A stretch of DNA of 64,000 nucleotides from JACVRW01 sp963827065 (GCA_963827065.1 CAWGZM010000006.1:186001-250000), one strand, 5' to 3'. Counted from the first letter of the stretch, positions 32,888 to 43,059 are shown. Program-made: numbers and translations. Notes: generated from the letters alone by a model not told the origin.

Positions 32888-34020
32888 TGACGGTGACCGG
32901 GGCCCCGGCCACGCGCGAGGAGCTCGCCCAGGCGCTGAAGAGCGCGTCCGCGGCCGGCGAGCCGGTCCGCTTCACGGGCGGCGGCACCAAGGTCGGCTGG
33001 GGCGCGGCTGGCCCCGAGCATGCGCTCGAGCTGCCGACCGCCGGCCTCGACCGCATCCTCGAGCACAACGCCGGCGATCTCACCGCGGTGCTCGAGGCGG
33101 GCGTCCCGCTCGCGCGCGCGCAGGAGGCGTTCGCCGACGAGGGCCAGATGCTGGCGCTCGACCCACCGGATGGCGGCGCCACGCTCGGCGGTGTGGTCGC
33201 CACGGCGGACTCGGGACCGCTGCGCGGCCGCTACGGCGGCGTGCGCGACCTCGTCGTCGGGATGCGTGTCGCGCTCTCGGACGGCACGCTCGCGAAGAGC
33301 GGCGGCAAGGTGATCAAGAACGTCGCGGGCTATGACCTGGCGAAGCTGTTCGCGGGCTCGCTCGGCACGCTCGGCGCGATCGTCGAGGTCTCGGTTCGCC
33401 TGCACCCGCTGCAGCCTGCGAGCGCCACCGCCATCGGCCGGGCCGCCGGCGCCGACGAGCTCGGACGCGCGCTCATCACCGTCTCGCGCGCTCCCCTCGA
33501 GCACAGCGGCTTCGACGTGCGCTGGACCGACGGCGGCGGCGCGCTGCTCGTGCGCTTCGCCGGCGTCACGCCGCGGCCGCAGGCGGAGTTCGCCGAGCGC
33601 CTCCTGCGGGAGGCCGGGCTCGACACGGAGATCGCCGACGAGGACGAGGAGCTCTGGACAGAGCAGCGCGAACGCCAGCGCGCGGGCGAGCCCGAGGAGG
33701 CCGTGCTGCGCGTCTCGGCCCTGCCTACGAGGCTGCCGGACCTGATCCGGGCAACCGAGGACGCGGGTGGGTCGCTCGTCGGGCGCGCCGTGCTCGGGCT
33801 CTCGTGGCTGCGGCTCCCCAACCCCTCGGCGGAGCAGGTCGAATCGCTGCGTCGCATCCTTCATCCCTCCCCCTGCGTCCTTCTCGACCGGCCGGCCTCG
33901 CTCGAGGTGGATCCGTGGGGCCCCGTCGACCCGGCCGTGCTCGCGCTCATGCGCAGGGTGAAGGAGCACTTCGACCCGGCGGGCATCTGCAGCCCCGGGG
34001 TGTTCGCGGGCGGCCTGTGA
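32887..34020 (+). CDS. glcE: Glycolate oxidase subunit GlcE
   Basis: A 377-residue second FAD-binding subunit. It has the FAD motif RFTGGGTKVGWG near residue 28, DPPDGGATLGGVVAT near 94 and KSGGKVIKNVAGYDLAKLFAGSLGTLG near 138-165, all typical of GlcE. The ATG at 32887 overlaps the last base of glcD, and its own stop overlaps the glcF GTG (GTGA), so the three subunits are translated in register with one another. GlcE needs GlcD and GlcF for activity in characterised systems. Confidence 0.9.
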   Translation: MTVTGAPATREELAQALKSASAAGEPVRFTGGGTKVGWGAAGPEHALELPTAGLDRILEHNAGDLTAVLEAGVPLARAQEAFADEGQMLALDPPDGGATLGGVVATADSGPLRGRYGGVRDLVVGMRVALSDGTLAKSGGKVIKNVAGYDLAKLFAGSLGTLGAIVEVSVRLHPLQPASATAIGRAAGADELGRALITVSRAPLEHSGFDVRWTDGGGALLVRFAGVTPRPQAEFAERLLREAGLDTEIADEDEELWTEQRERQRAGEPEEAVLRVSALPTRLPDLIRATEDAGGSLVGRAVLGLSWLRLPNPSAEQVESLRRILHPSPCVLLDRPASLEVDPWGPVDPAVLALMRRVKEHFDPAGICSPGVFAGGL

Positions 34021-35288
34021 GCGGCTACGACGACACCCGCGCCCCGCAGCTCGAGCTGATCGACGACTGCGTCCACTGTGGCTTCTGCCTGCCCACCTGC
34101 CCCACCTACACGCTCTGGGGCGAGGAGATGGACTCGCCGCGCGGGCGCATCGTGTTGATGAAGGAGGGGCACGAGGCCATCTCGCCGCCGCTCGTCGAGC
34201 ACCTGGACCGCTGCCTCGGCTGCATGGCGTGCGTGACCGCCTGCCCGTCCGGCGTCCAGTACGACAAGCTGCTCGAGGACGCACGCGCACAGATCGAGCG
34301 CAACTTCGAGCGCCCGCCGGCCGAGCGGGCGCACAGGAGGCTCGTCTTCGAGCTGTTCACGCGGCCGGGGCGCCTGCGCGCCTCCGCGCCCGGCCTCGCG
34401 CTCACCCGTGCGCTCGGCATCGACGCGATCGTCAGGCGCCCGCGCGTGCGGAAGCGGCTGCCGAAGCTCGCCAGCCTGATGGCGCTGGCGCCCGACACGC
34501 CCTTGCGCGAGTCGCTCCAGCGGCTGCCGGAGCACTTCGATGCGCGCGGCGAGAGGCGCGGGACGGTGGCGCTCCTCCAGGGCTGCGTGCAGCGCGTGTT
34601 CTTCGGGCACGTGAACGAGGCGACGGCGCGCGTGCTCGCGGCCGAGGGCTTCGAGGTGCATGCGCCGCGGCAGCCGCGCTGCTGCGGGGCGCTGCCCCTG
34701 CACGCGGGCGCCGACCCCGAGGCGCGCGCGCTCGCGAAGACGACGATCGAGGAGCTCGAGGGCTACGACACGGTGATCGTGAACGCCGCCGGCTGCGGGT
34801 CCGCGATGAAGGATTACGGGCACGTGCTGCGCGACGAGCCCGACTGGGCCGAGCGGGCACAGGCGTTCTCGGAGAAGGTCCGTGACGTGACCGAGTTCCT
34901 GGCGGAGGTCGAGCCGCGCGCCGAGCGCCGGCCCGTCGCCATGAGCATCGCCTACCACGACGCCTGTCATCTCGCCCACGCTCAGGCCATACGCACGCCG
35001 CCACGCGAGCTGCTGAAGGGCATTCCCGAGCTCGAGCTCGTCGAGCCGGCCGAGTGGGAGCTCTGCTGCGGCTCGGCGGGCATCTACAACCTCATCAAGC
35101 CCGAGCCGGCGGCCGAGCTCGGCGAGCGCAAGGCCCGCAACCTGCTGGACACGGGCGCCGAGGCCGTGGTTGCCGCCAACCCCGGCTGCGCGCTCCAGAT
35201 CACGGCGCACACGGCCCGGCTCGGCCGCGCGCTGCCCGTGCTCCACCCGATGGAGCTGCTGGCGCGCTCGATCGACGACGCGGGCTAG
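34017..35288 (+). CDS. glcF: Glycolate oxidase Fe-S subunit GlcF
   Basis: A 423-residue protein with two [4Fe-4S] motifs, CVHCGFCLPTCP (C18, C21, C24, C28) and CLGCMACVTACP (C66, C69, C72, C76), then two CCG domains (PRCCGALPLHAG and WELCCGSAGIY). It passes electrons from GlcD/GlcE to the respiratory chain at the membrane. The GTG start overlaps the glcE stop. It converges on the LLM oxidoreductase gene, whose stop codon overlaps its own stop by 4 nt. Confidence 0.9.
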   Translation: MSGYDDTRAPQLELIDDCVHCGFCLPTCPTYTLWGEEMDSPRGRIVLMKEGHEAISPPLVEHLDRCLGCMACVTACPSGVQYDKLLEDARAQIERNFERPPAERAHRRLVFELFTRPGRLRASAPGLALTRALGIDAIVRRPRVRKRLPKLASLMALAPDTPLRESLQRLPEHFDARGERRGTVALLQGCVQRVFFGHVNEATARVLAAEGFEVHAPRQPRCCGALPLHAGADPEARALAKTTIEELEGYDTVIVNAAGCGSAMKDYGHVLRDEPDWAERAQAFSEKVRDVTEFLAEVEPRAERRPVAMSIAYHDACHLAHAQAIRTPPRELLKGIPELELVEPAEWELCCGSAGIYNLIKPEPAAELGERKARNLLDTGAEAVVAANPGCALQITAHTARLGRALPVLHPMELLARSIDDAG

Positions 35289-36106
35289 AGCAGCGCCTTC
35301 GCCAGCGCCCGGTAGTCGTCGAGCGGCGCGGGCCCGTGGCCGACCGGCTGTAGGCAGACATGGTCGGCGCCCGCATCGAGGTGAGCGCGGACCTCTTCGG
35401 CCACCTGCTCTGCCGACCCGTGCGGGATGACCGCGTCGATCAAGCGGTCGCTGCCCCCGCCCTCGAAGTCGCGTTCCTCGAAGCCGAGCCGCAACAGGTT
35501 GCGCCTGTAGTTGCTGCGCTCCAGGTAGCGCGCGGCGAACTCGCGCCCGTGCTCCCGCGCCTGCTCGTCATCGGGCTCGACCACGACCGTGACCTCCGCG
35601 GCCAGCAGGGGTCCCGCGCCAAGCCGCTCGCGGGCGCTCCTCGTATGCTCGACCGGCGTGAAGTAGGGATGCGCGCCGAGCGACCGCTCGGCGGCAAGAT
35701 CCAGCATCTTGGGGCCGAGCGCAGCCGCGACGCGCTCGTCGCGGGGCACCGGCTCGTCCGCGGCATCGAGCCCGTCGAAGAACTCCCGCATCTTTGTGAG
35801 CGGCTTCGTGTACTCCGCTGTGGCCTCGGGGTGCCCGATCCCTATGCCGAGCAGGAAGCGGCCGCCGAACTCGCGCTGCAGCTCGTGGTGCCCGGCCGCC
35901 ACGTCGGCCGGGTCGTGCTGCCAGACGTTGAGGATCCCGGTTGCGACGATCAGCCTGCTCGACTGCTCGAGGAACGGCCGCGCCTGCTCCAGGGAGGGGC
36001 TGATGCCGAGCCAGAGGGCGGCAAAGCCGAGCTCCTCGATCTCCTGCACCGCGTCCGTGCCCGCGGTGCGGGGAATCCAGATGCCGATCTGACCCAGCGA
36101 TTCCAT
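35285..36106 (-). CDS. LLM-class F420-dependent oxidoreductase
   Basis: A 273-residue TIM-barrel protein of the luciferase-like monooxygenase family: GQIGIWIPR at the N-terminus, ELGFAALWLG, ATGILNVWQHDPADVAAGH and GRFLLGIGIGHPE. The pattern fits the actinobacterial TIGR03620-like F420-dependent group rather than FMN bacterial luciferase. The substrate is unknown. The ATG at 36106 has a TAGTCT box 8 nt upstream and the gene is divergent from 36131 across only 24 nt. Confidence 0.8.
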   Translation of the reverse strand: MESLGQIGIWIPRTAGTDAVQEIEELGFAALWLGISPSLEQARPFLEQSSRLIVATGILNVWQHDPADVAAGHHELQREFGGRFLLGIGIGHPEATAEYTKPLTKMREFFDGLDAADEPVPRDERVAAALGPKMLDLAAERSLGAHPYFTPVEHTRSARERLGAGPLLAAEVTVVVEPDDEQAREHGREFAARYLERSNYRRNLLRLGFEERDFEGGGSDRLIDAVIPHGSAEQVAEEVRAHLDAGADHVCLQPVGHGPAPLDDYRALAKALL

Positions 36107-36114
36107 GGCGCGGG

Positions 36115-36120
36115 AGACTA
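36115..36120 (-). promoter_or_regulatory. -10 box TAGTCT, half of an overlapping divergent promoter
   Basis: On the minus strand TAGTCT ends 8 nt before the ATG at 36106. It shares two base pairs (36119-36120) with the plus-strand box TACCTT. Confidence 0.6.
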
Positions 36121-36124
36121 CCTT
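36119..36124 (+). promoter_or_regulatory. -10 box TACCTT, half of an overlapping divergent promoter
   Basis: TACCTT ends 6 nt before the ATG at 36131. It overlaps the minus-strand box TAGTCT by two base pairs within a 24-bp gap between start codons, so both genes appear leaderless and share one melting region. Confidence 0.6.
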
Positions 36125-36130
36125 CACCGC

Positions 36131-36541
36131 ATGGCATACAAACCGCGCCAGATCGCCTTCGCCGGACGAGAGGGACGGCTCAAGCACTACGGGATCGGCA
36201 TCGACGGGGCGGCCCGCCCGGAGCTCCTCGCCGCCACCCGCGACGCCGCCGCCACGGTGGTGCCGGAGGATGCGGCCGGATTCACGATCGCGCACGACGC
36301 CGCCGGCGCCGGGCTCGGTCTCGTCTACTGGTGGGCGAACGACAACGAGATCCACATGCGCGCCTTCGCGTCCCCGCTCGACGACCCGGGCGCGCTCGAG
36401 CCCGTCGACGGGACCGGCATGGCCTGCGTCTGGGAGCTCGAGGTGATCGACTTCGAGCGTCGCGCGTGGCTCGAGGACGTACTCAGGGCGGGCGACGTCG
36501 AGCGCTACCTCGAGCGGACGCTCGAGGACGTCGCCGTGTGA
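36131..36541 (+). CDS. Conserved-type hypothetical protein
   Basis: A 136-residue soluble protein with no recognised family. It is rich in Trp/Tyr near YWWANDNEIHMRAF (about residues 66-80) and ends in an acidic helix (WLEDVLRAGDVERYLERTLED). Codon usage matches its neighbours, and the start has a leaderless-type box. The next gene starts at GTG within its stop codon (GTGA), so it is co-translated with the serine hydrolase. Confidence 0.7.
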   Translation: MAYKPRQIAFAGREGRLKHYGIGIDGAARPELLAATRDAAATVVPEDAAGFTIAHDAAGAGLGLVYWWANDNEIHMRAFASPLDDPGALEPVDGTGMACVWELEVIDFERRAWLEDVLRAGDVERYLERTLEDVAV

Positions 36542-37524
36542 GCGGACTCCGAGGCCGCGTCGGTGGCGTGCTGGCGCGCACGCACGTGTCGCGCACCGGC
36601 CTCGTCGTGGGCGCCTGGCGCGACGGCGAGGAGATCGGACTGTGGGAGCGCGGCGAGCTTCCGGCCGGCGCCGGCTCGATCTTCGAGATCGGTTCGATCA
36701 CGAAGGTGTTCACGGCCACCCTGCTCGCCGACATGGCACGCGACGGGCTCGTCGGCATCGACGATCGCGTCTCTCTGCATCTGCCGCCGGGCGTCGAGCT
36801 GCCTTCGCGCGGCCGTGAGATCACGCTGGCGGATCTCTCCTCGCACCGCTCCGGGCTGCCGGCGCTCCCGCGCGGCCTGCTGCTGCCGGCGCTGACGACG
36901 CGGCGCCGCAACCCGTACGCCGCCTGGGACGCCGCGCGGCTCGAGGGCGCGATCCCGCACACGCGGCCGCGCCGGGCGCCCGAGCATCGCGCCCGCTATT
37001 CGAACTACGGAGTCGGGCTTCTCGGGCACCTGCTCGCCCGCCGGGCGGGGATGAGCTACGACGAGCTCGTCAGGCAGCGCATCTGCCGGCCGCTCGGCAT
37101 GCGCGACACCGGCACGGACGTCGACGGAGGACGCCTTGCGACGGGGCACACGCGGGGCGGCAGGCCCACGCCGCACTGGGACCTGGCCGCGCTCGCGGGT
37201 GCCGGTGGGCTGCGCTCGACCGCAGCCGACCTGCTCGCCTTCCTGCGCCTCCACGCCGACGGCTCGGAGCGGCCGCTGGCCGTCGCGGCGCGCGAGACCC
37301 ATCGGCCGCGCTCCCGGCTCGGCGCCGCGCACGTCGGGCTCGGCTGGCTGCTGCTGCCGCCTCGCGGCCGCCTGCCCTTCGAGCTGCTCTGTCACGAGGG
37401 CGGCACGGGCGGCTTTCGCACGTTCGCCGGCGTAAGCCCCGAACGGCGCGTCGCCGTCGTCGTGCTCGCCAACCAGGCACGCGCGGTCGGGCGGCTCGGG
37501 CTGCGGCTGATGCGCGTGGCGTAG
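36538..37524 (+). CDS. Serine hydrolase, beta-lactamase class C/penicillin-binding-like
   Basis: A 328-residue protein of the class C beta-lactamase superfamily. The nucleophile motif is GSITKVF (S53, K56), the second motif YSNYG (Y154, N156) and the third HEGGTGGF near the C-terminus. No signal peptide is visible, suggesting a cytoplasmic esterase or peptidase rather than a secreted beta-lactamase. It starts at GTG, overlapping the preceding hypothetical gene by 4 nt. Substrate unknown. Confidence 0.8.
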   Translation: MSGLRGRVGGVLARTHVSRTGLVVGAWRDGEEIGLWERGELPAGAGSIFEIGSITKVFTATLLADMARDGLVGIDDRVSLHLPPGVELPSRGREITLADLSSHRSGLPALPRGLLLPALTTRRRNPYAAWDAARLEGAIPHTRPRRAPEHRARYSNYGVGLLGHLLARRAGMSYDELVRQRICRPLGMRDTGTDVDGGRLATGHTRGGRPTPHWDLAALAGAGGLRSTAADLLAFLRLHADGSERPLAVAARETHRPRSRLGAAHVGLGWLLLPPRGRLPFELLCHEGGTGGFRTFAGVSPERRVAVVVLANQARAVGRLGLRLMRVA

Positions 37525-37536
37525 CACCCGCGCAAT

Positions 37537-37548
37537 CCGGATATCCGG
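37537..37548. promoter_or_regulatory. Perfect 12-bp palindrome CCGGATATCCGG
   Basis: It is centred 38 nt before the ATG at 37581, in the place where a repressor would cover the promoter. TATCCG inside it could act as part of a -10 region. It is one of few AT-containing palindromes in the window's gaps. Confidence 0.35.
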
Positions 37549-37567
37549 TAGCCACCACCCGACCAAG

Positions 37568-37573
37568 AAGGAG
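37568..37573 (+). promoter_or_regulatory. Shine-Dalgarno AAGGAG
   Basis: AAGGAG ends 7 nt before the ATG at 37581, showing that this gene has a leader mRNA, unlike most first genes in the window. Confidence 0.65.
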
Positions 37574-37580
37574 CACCTCC

Positions 37581-38198
37581 ATGGACGTCACGATCATCGG
37601 CACGGGCAACATGGCTCGCGGGATCGGCAGCCGCGTCATCGCCGGCGGACACGGCCTGACCGTCGTCGGCAAGGACGCCGAGAGGGCGGAGGCCGTCGTC
37701 TCCGACATCGGCGGCGGGACCGCCACCACGGGCGACCTCATCGAGGGCGACGTCGTCGTCCTGGCCGTCTACTACCCGGACGCGCGCTCGATCGTCGAGC
37801 AGCACGGGGATCAGCTCGCCGGCAAGGTGGTCGTGGACATCACCAATCCCGTGACCGAGACCTTCGACGAGCTCGTGGTGCCGGCCGACTCGTCAGCAAC
37901 CGCCGAGCTCGCCGCCCTCGCCCCCGACGCCCGCTTCGTCAAAGCCTTCAACACCACCTTCGCCATCACGCTGCGCGAGGGTGAGGTCTCCGGTCAGAAG
38001 CTCGACGTCCTGATCGCGGGAGACGACGAGCAGGCGAAGGACTCGGTCGCTGACGTTGCGCGCGACGGCGGGCTCAACCCGATCGACGCGGGCCCGCAGA
38101 AGCGCGCACGCGAACTCGAGGCGCTAGGCCTGCTGCACATGGGCCTGCAGGGCACGCTCGGCACGGGCTTCTCGAGCACGGTGAAAATCGTCGCCTGA
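37581..38198 (+). CDS. F420-dependent NADP oxidoreductase-like (Fno family) protein
   Basis: A 205-residue Rossmann protein. The N-terminus IIGTGNMARGIGSR holds the dinucleotide motif (residues 7-12), followed by DVVVLAVYYPDA and VVVDITNPV, typical of NAD(P)-binding Fno-like enzymes, and a C-terminal EALGLLHMGLQ segment near the F420 side in that family. It may transfer hydride between F420 and NADP or act on an oxidised substrate. Its Shine-Dalgarno and upstream palindrome suggest regulated expression. Confidence 0.75.
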   Translation: MDVTIIGTGNMARGIGSRVIAGGHGLTVVGKDAERAEAVVSDIGGGTATTGDLIEGDVVVLAVYYPDARSIVEQHGDQLAGKVVVDITNPVTETFDELVVPADSSATAELAALAPDARFVKAFNTTFAITLREGEVSGQKLDVLIAGDDEQAKDSVADVARDGGLNPIDAGPQKRARELEALGLLHMGLQGTLGTGFSSTVKIVA

Positions 38199-38199
38199 G

Positions 38200-38213
38200 C
38201 CGGTCTTACCCGG
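38200..38213. promoter_or_regulatory. 14-mer CCGGTCTTACCCGG before the DHFR-family gene
   Basis: It fills almost the whole 16-nt gap between the stop at 38198 and the ATG at 38215. The same 14 bases occur once more at 50036-50049 in the tetR-metK gap, where they include half of an operator-like palindrome. A shared regulator is possible; chance is not excluded. Confidence 0.3.
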
Positions 38214-38214
38214 T

Positions 38215-38775
38215 ATGAGAAAGCTCGTGGTCACGGAGAACATCACGCTCGACGGCGTGATCGACGCAAGCGAGGGCTGGTTCTCGCCCGCCGGGGACGA
38301 GGACGTCGACCAGTCGGACATCATCGCCGCGCTGCGTGAGCAGCAGGAGAATGCCGACGCCGTGCTGTTCGGGCGCGTCACGTTCGAGGAGATGCGTGGC
38401 TACTGGCCGCACCAGACCGACGACGAGACGGGCGTCTCCGAGTACCTGAACCAGGTCTCGAAGTACGTCGTGTCGAGCACGCTGACCGACCCACAGTGGG
38501 AGCGGAGCACCGTTCTCTCCGGCGCCCCCGAGGACGAGGTCCGGCGGCTGAAGGAGGAGCCGGGCAAGGACATCGTCACGACCGGCAGCATCCGGCTCGT
38601 CCACTCGCTGATCGCCGCCGGGCTGGTCGACGAGTACCGGCTGTTCACGTACCCGGTCGTGGTCGGGCGCGGAGCGCGGCTGTTCGAGGACGCTGCGAAC
38701 GTTCCCCGCCTGGCCCTGACCGGCAGCCAGGCGTTCAGCTCGGGAGTGGTCCTCACCCGCTACGGCGCCCGCTAG
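38215..38775 (+). CDS. Dihydrofolate reductase/RibD C-terminal family protein
   Basis: A 186-residue protein: RKLVVTENITLDGVID at the start, LFGRVTFEEMRGYWP (nucleotide-binding RxTFE motif), KYVVSSTL and VGRGARLFED, all typical of the RibD C-terminal/DHFR-like fold. It is a NADPH-dependent reductase of unknown substrate rather than a bona fide folate enzyme. It lies 16 nt after the Fno-like gene. Confidence 0.82.
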   Translation: MRKLVVTENITLDGVIDASEGWFSPAGDEDVDQSDIIAALREQQENADAVLFGRVTFEEMRGYWPHQTDDETGVSEYLNQVSKYVVSSTLTDPQWERSTVLSGAPEDEVRRLKEEPGKDIVTTGSIRLVHSLIAAGLVDEYRLFTYPVVVGRGARLFEDAANVPRLALTGSQAFSSGVVLTRYGAR

Positions 38776-38778
38776 CCT
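38773..38778 (+). promoter_or_regulatory. -10 box TAGCCT, leaderless-type promoter
   Basis: TAGCCT ends 8 nt before the GTG at 38787. Its first bases are the stop codon of the DHFR-family gene. It supports the GTG as the ettA start. Confidence 0.55.
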
Positions 38779-38786
38779 CGGCGGCC

Positions 38787-40442
<1,656 letters not shown>

Positions 40443-40448
40443 AGGTCT

Positions 40449-40463
40449 GAGCCGAGGCGGCTC
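40449..40463. terminator. Small hairpin GAGCCG-AGG-CGGCTC after ettA
   Basis: A 6-bp stem with a 3-nt loop begins 7 nt after the ettA stop and ends 16 nt before aceB. No T-tract follows, so it is at best a weak terminator. Confidence 0.3.
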
Positions 40464-40479
40464 CGGGCAAGAACTCAAC

Positions 40480-42072
40480 ATGGCGACACGGTCCGAGGAC
40501 ATCGACGTACGCGGAGTACCGGTCGAGCGCCACGAGGAGGTCCTGACGACCGAGGCGCTCGCACTCGTCGGGCACCTGCACGAGGAGCTCGACGACACGC
40601 GCCGCGCGCTGCTCGACGCGCGCCAGGACCGCCAGGCGGAGCTCGACGCGGGCGGCACGCTCGACTTCGTCAGCGCCCCCGAGGACTTCAACGTTGCACC
40701 TGTCCCAGATGCGCTTCAGGACCGGCGCGTCGAGATCACCGGCCCCACCAGCCGCAAGATGGTCATCAACGCCCTCAACTCCGGTGCGCGCGGCTTCATG
40801 GCGGACTTCGAGGACGCCAACTCGCCGACCTGGCGCAACATGGTCGGCGGCCAGGTGAACCTCGCCGATGCCGTCCGCGGCTCGATGGAGCACGAGGAGA
40901 GGGGCAAGCAGTACCGGCTCGAGGATGAGCACGCCGTGCTGCTCGTGCGCCCGCGCGGGCTGCACCTGCCGGAGCGCCATCTGCACGTCAACGGCGGCAC
41001 CGTGGCCGGGGCGTTCATGGACTTCGGCCTCTACGTGCACCACAACGCGCACGAGCTGCTCGAGCGCGGCAGCGGGCCCTACTTCTACATCCCGAAGCTC
41101 GAGTCGCACCGCGAGGCGGCCCTCTGGCGCGACGCCTTCGTGATCGCCGAGAAGGCGCTCGGGCTGGACCGCGGCACGATCAAGGCGACCGTCCTGATCG
41201 AGACCATTCCGGCCGCCTTCGAGATGGACGCGATCCTCTACGAGCTGCGTGACCACGCCGCCGGCCTCAACGCGGGGCGCTGGGACTACATCTTCTCGAT
41301 GATCAAGCGCTTCCGCTCGCGGCCCGACTTCGTGCTGCCGGACCGCTCGGCGGTGACGATGACGGTGCCCTTCATGCACGCCTACTCGCAGCTCGTCGTC
41401 AAGACCTGCCATGCCCGCGGCGCGCACGCGATGGGCGGGATGTCGGCGGTGATCCCGAGCCGCAGCGACGAGCAGGCCAACCGCAAGGCCTTCGAGGCGG
41501 TGCGCGCGGACAAGGAGCGCGAGGTCGGCGAGGGATTCGACGGCACCTGGGTCGCCCATCCGGACTCGGTGCCCGTGGCGACCGAGGCCTTCGACGAGGT
41601 GCTCGGCGACCGGCCGAACCAGGTGGACAGGCAGCGCGAGGACGTGACGGCGAGCGCGGCCCACCTGCTGGCGGTGCCGGACACCCCCGGCGAGATCACC
41701 GAGACCGGGCTGCGCTCGAACGTCAACGTCGGGATCCAGTACATCTCCTCGTGGCTGCGCGGCAACGGAGCCGCCGCCATCTACGGGCTGATGGAGGACG
41801 CCGCGACGGCCGAGATCGCCCGCGGGCAGGTCTGGCAGTGGATCAGGCATGGCGCCTCGCTCGACGACGGGCGGGCGATCACCCCGGAGCTCGTACGCGA
41901 GCTCGAGACCTCCGAGCTCGAGAAGATCCGTGAGCAGATCGGCGACGACGAGTGGTTCGAGAAGCAGGGCCGGCCCCGTCTGTCGCGTGAGCTGTTCGAG
42001 TCGGTCGCCCTGAGCGGCGAGGAGTTCGTGGAGTACCTCACGCTGCCCGCCTACGAGCGGCTCGAGGACTAG
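40480..42072 (+). CDS. aceB: Malate synthase A
   Basis: A 530-residue enzyme that condenses glyoxylate with acetyl-CoA to give malate. Conserved blocks include GFMADFEDANSPTW, RPRGLHLPERH, YFYIPKLESH, VLIETIPAAFEMDAILYELR and GRWDYIFSMIKRFR. Length and order match the A isoform. Isocitrate lyase is not in the window, so the nearby GlcDEF may be the glyoxylate source. It follows ettA by 37 nt with no clear Shine-Dalgarno sequence. Confidence 0.93.
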   Translation: MATRSEDIDVRGVPVERHEEVLTTEALALVGHLHEELDDTRRALLDARQDRQAELDAGGTLDFVSAPEDFNVAPVPDALQDRRVEITGPTSRKMVINALNSGARGFMADFEDANSPTWRNMVGGQVNLADAVRGSMEHEERGKQYRLEDEHAVLLVRPRGLHLPERHLHVNGGTVAGAFMDFGLYVHHNAHELLERGSGPYFYIPKLESHREAALWRDAFVIAEKALGLDRGTIKATVLIETIPAAFEMDAILYELRDHAAGLNAGRWDYIFSMIKRFRSRPDFVLPDRSAVTMTVPFMHAYSQLVVKTCHARGAHAMGGMSAVIPSRSDEQANRKAFEAVRADKEREVGEGFDGTWVAHPDSVPVATEAFDEVLGDRPNQVDRQREDVTASAAHLLAVPDTPGEITETGLRSNVNVGIQYISSWLRGNGAAAIYGLMEDAATAEIARGQVWQWIRHGASLDDGRAITPELVRELETSELEKIREQIGDDEWFEKQGRPRLSRELFESVALSGEEFVEYLTLPAYERLED

Positions 42073-42118
42073 CCCGTCTCGGTCGTCGGCGCCGCGCGAT
42101 GATGCGCAGGCGCGCAGG

Positions 42119-42124
42119 TAGGAT
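42119..42124 (+). promoter_or_regulatory. -10 box TAGGAT, leaderless-type promoter
   Basis: TAGGAT ends 8 nt before the ATG at 42133 in the 60-nt gap after aceB. It would drive the kinase-aldolase-dehydrogenase operon. Confidence 0.55.
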
Positions 42125-42132
42125 CGCCCCGC

Positions 42133-43059
42133 ATGCAGCCGGGCTCGCAATTCGAGGTGCTCTGCGCCGGCATCGTCGTGGCGGACGCGATCGCGTCGCC
42201 AGTCGACGCCGTACCGCCGCCGGGCCTGCTGACGCTCGTCGACTCCGTGCAGCTCGCGACCGGCGGCTGCGCCCTCTCGACGGCGACCGCGCTGGTCCGG
42301 CTCGGCACCCCAACCGCCCTCTGCGGTTGCGTCGGCCGCGACCTCCTCGGCGACGTGATGCGGCGCGAGGCGGAGGCGCGCGGCATCGTCACCGACGACC
42401 TGCGCACGAGCGATGAGCTGACCTCGGCCTCGGTGGTGCTGGACGCAAGCGACGGCGAGCGGACCTTCCTGCACAACCCGGGCGCGAACGGCGCTCTGAC
42501 TGCAACGGACGTCGACCTGGCGCTCGAGCGCGGACCGAGCTGGCTACACATCGGCGGGGCGCTCGTGCTGGCCGGCCTCGACGGCGAGCCGCTTGCGGGC
42601 GTGCTGGCTGGATCCCGCGCGCGCGGGATCGTCACGAGTCTCGACCCCGTGCACGACGCCACCGGGCGCTGGGACCGGCTGCACGCCTCGCTCCCCCACC
42701 TCGACGTCATCTGCCCGAACCTCACCGAGGCGCGCGGGATCACCGGCCAGGAGTCCGCGGAGGGTTGCGCCGAGTGGCTGCGCGAGCGCGGCGTGTCGCG
42801 GGTCGCCATCAAGCTCGGTCGCGAGGGAGCGTTCGCGCTCGACGAGGAGACCGCCGAGCACGTGGCTCCGTTCCCGGTGGAGACGCGCGACGAGACCGGC
42901 GCGGGCGACGCCTTCGCGGGAGGCCTCATCCACGGCCTGCTGCAGGGCTGGCCGCTCGTCCGGGCGGTACGTCTCGGCAACGCCGTCGGGGCGCTCTCGA
43001 CCCGCGGCACCGGCGCGAGCAGCACACTGCCGGACCTCGACGAGGCGATGGCGCTGTGA
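42133..43059 (+). CDS. PfkB-family carbohydrate kinase
   Basis: A 308-residue ribokinase-fold kinase. It has the N-terminal GGCALSTATALVRLG motif, a central VTSLDPVHD, ICPNLTEARGITG and the PfkB signature DETGAGDAFAGG (about 254-265) with the catalytic Asp. Within the operon it should phosphorylate a sugar or ketoacid before cleavage by the next gene's aldolase. The arrangement recalls IolC of inositol catabolism, but the substrate cannot be fixed. The next gene starts in its stop codon (GTGA). Confidence 0.8.
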   Translation: MQPGSQFEVLCAGIVVADAIASPVDAVPPPGLLTLVDSVQLATGGCALSTATALVRLGTPTALCGCVGRDLLGDVMRREAEARGIVTDDLRTSDELTSASVVLDASDGERTFLHNPGANGALTATDVDLALERGPSWLHIGGALVLAGLDGEPLAGVLAGSRARGIVTSLDPVHDATGRWDRLHASLPHLDVICPNLTEARGITGQESAEGCAEWLRERGVSRVAIKLGREGAFALDEETAEHVAPFPVETRDETGAGDAFAGGLIHGLLQGWPLVRAVRLGNAVGALSTRGTGASSTLPDLDEAMAL

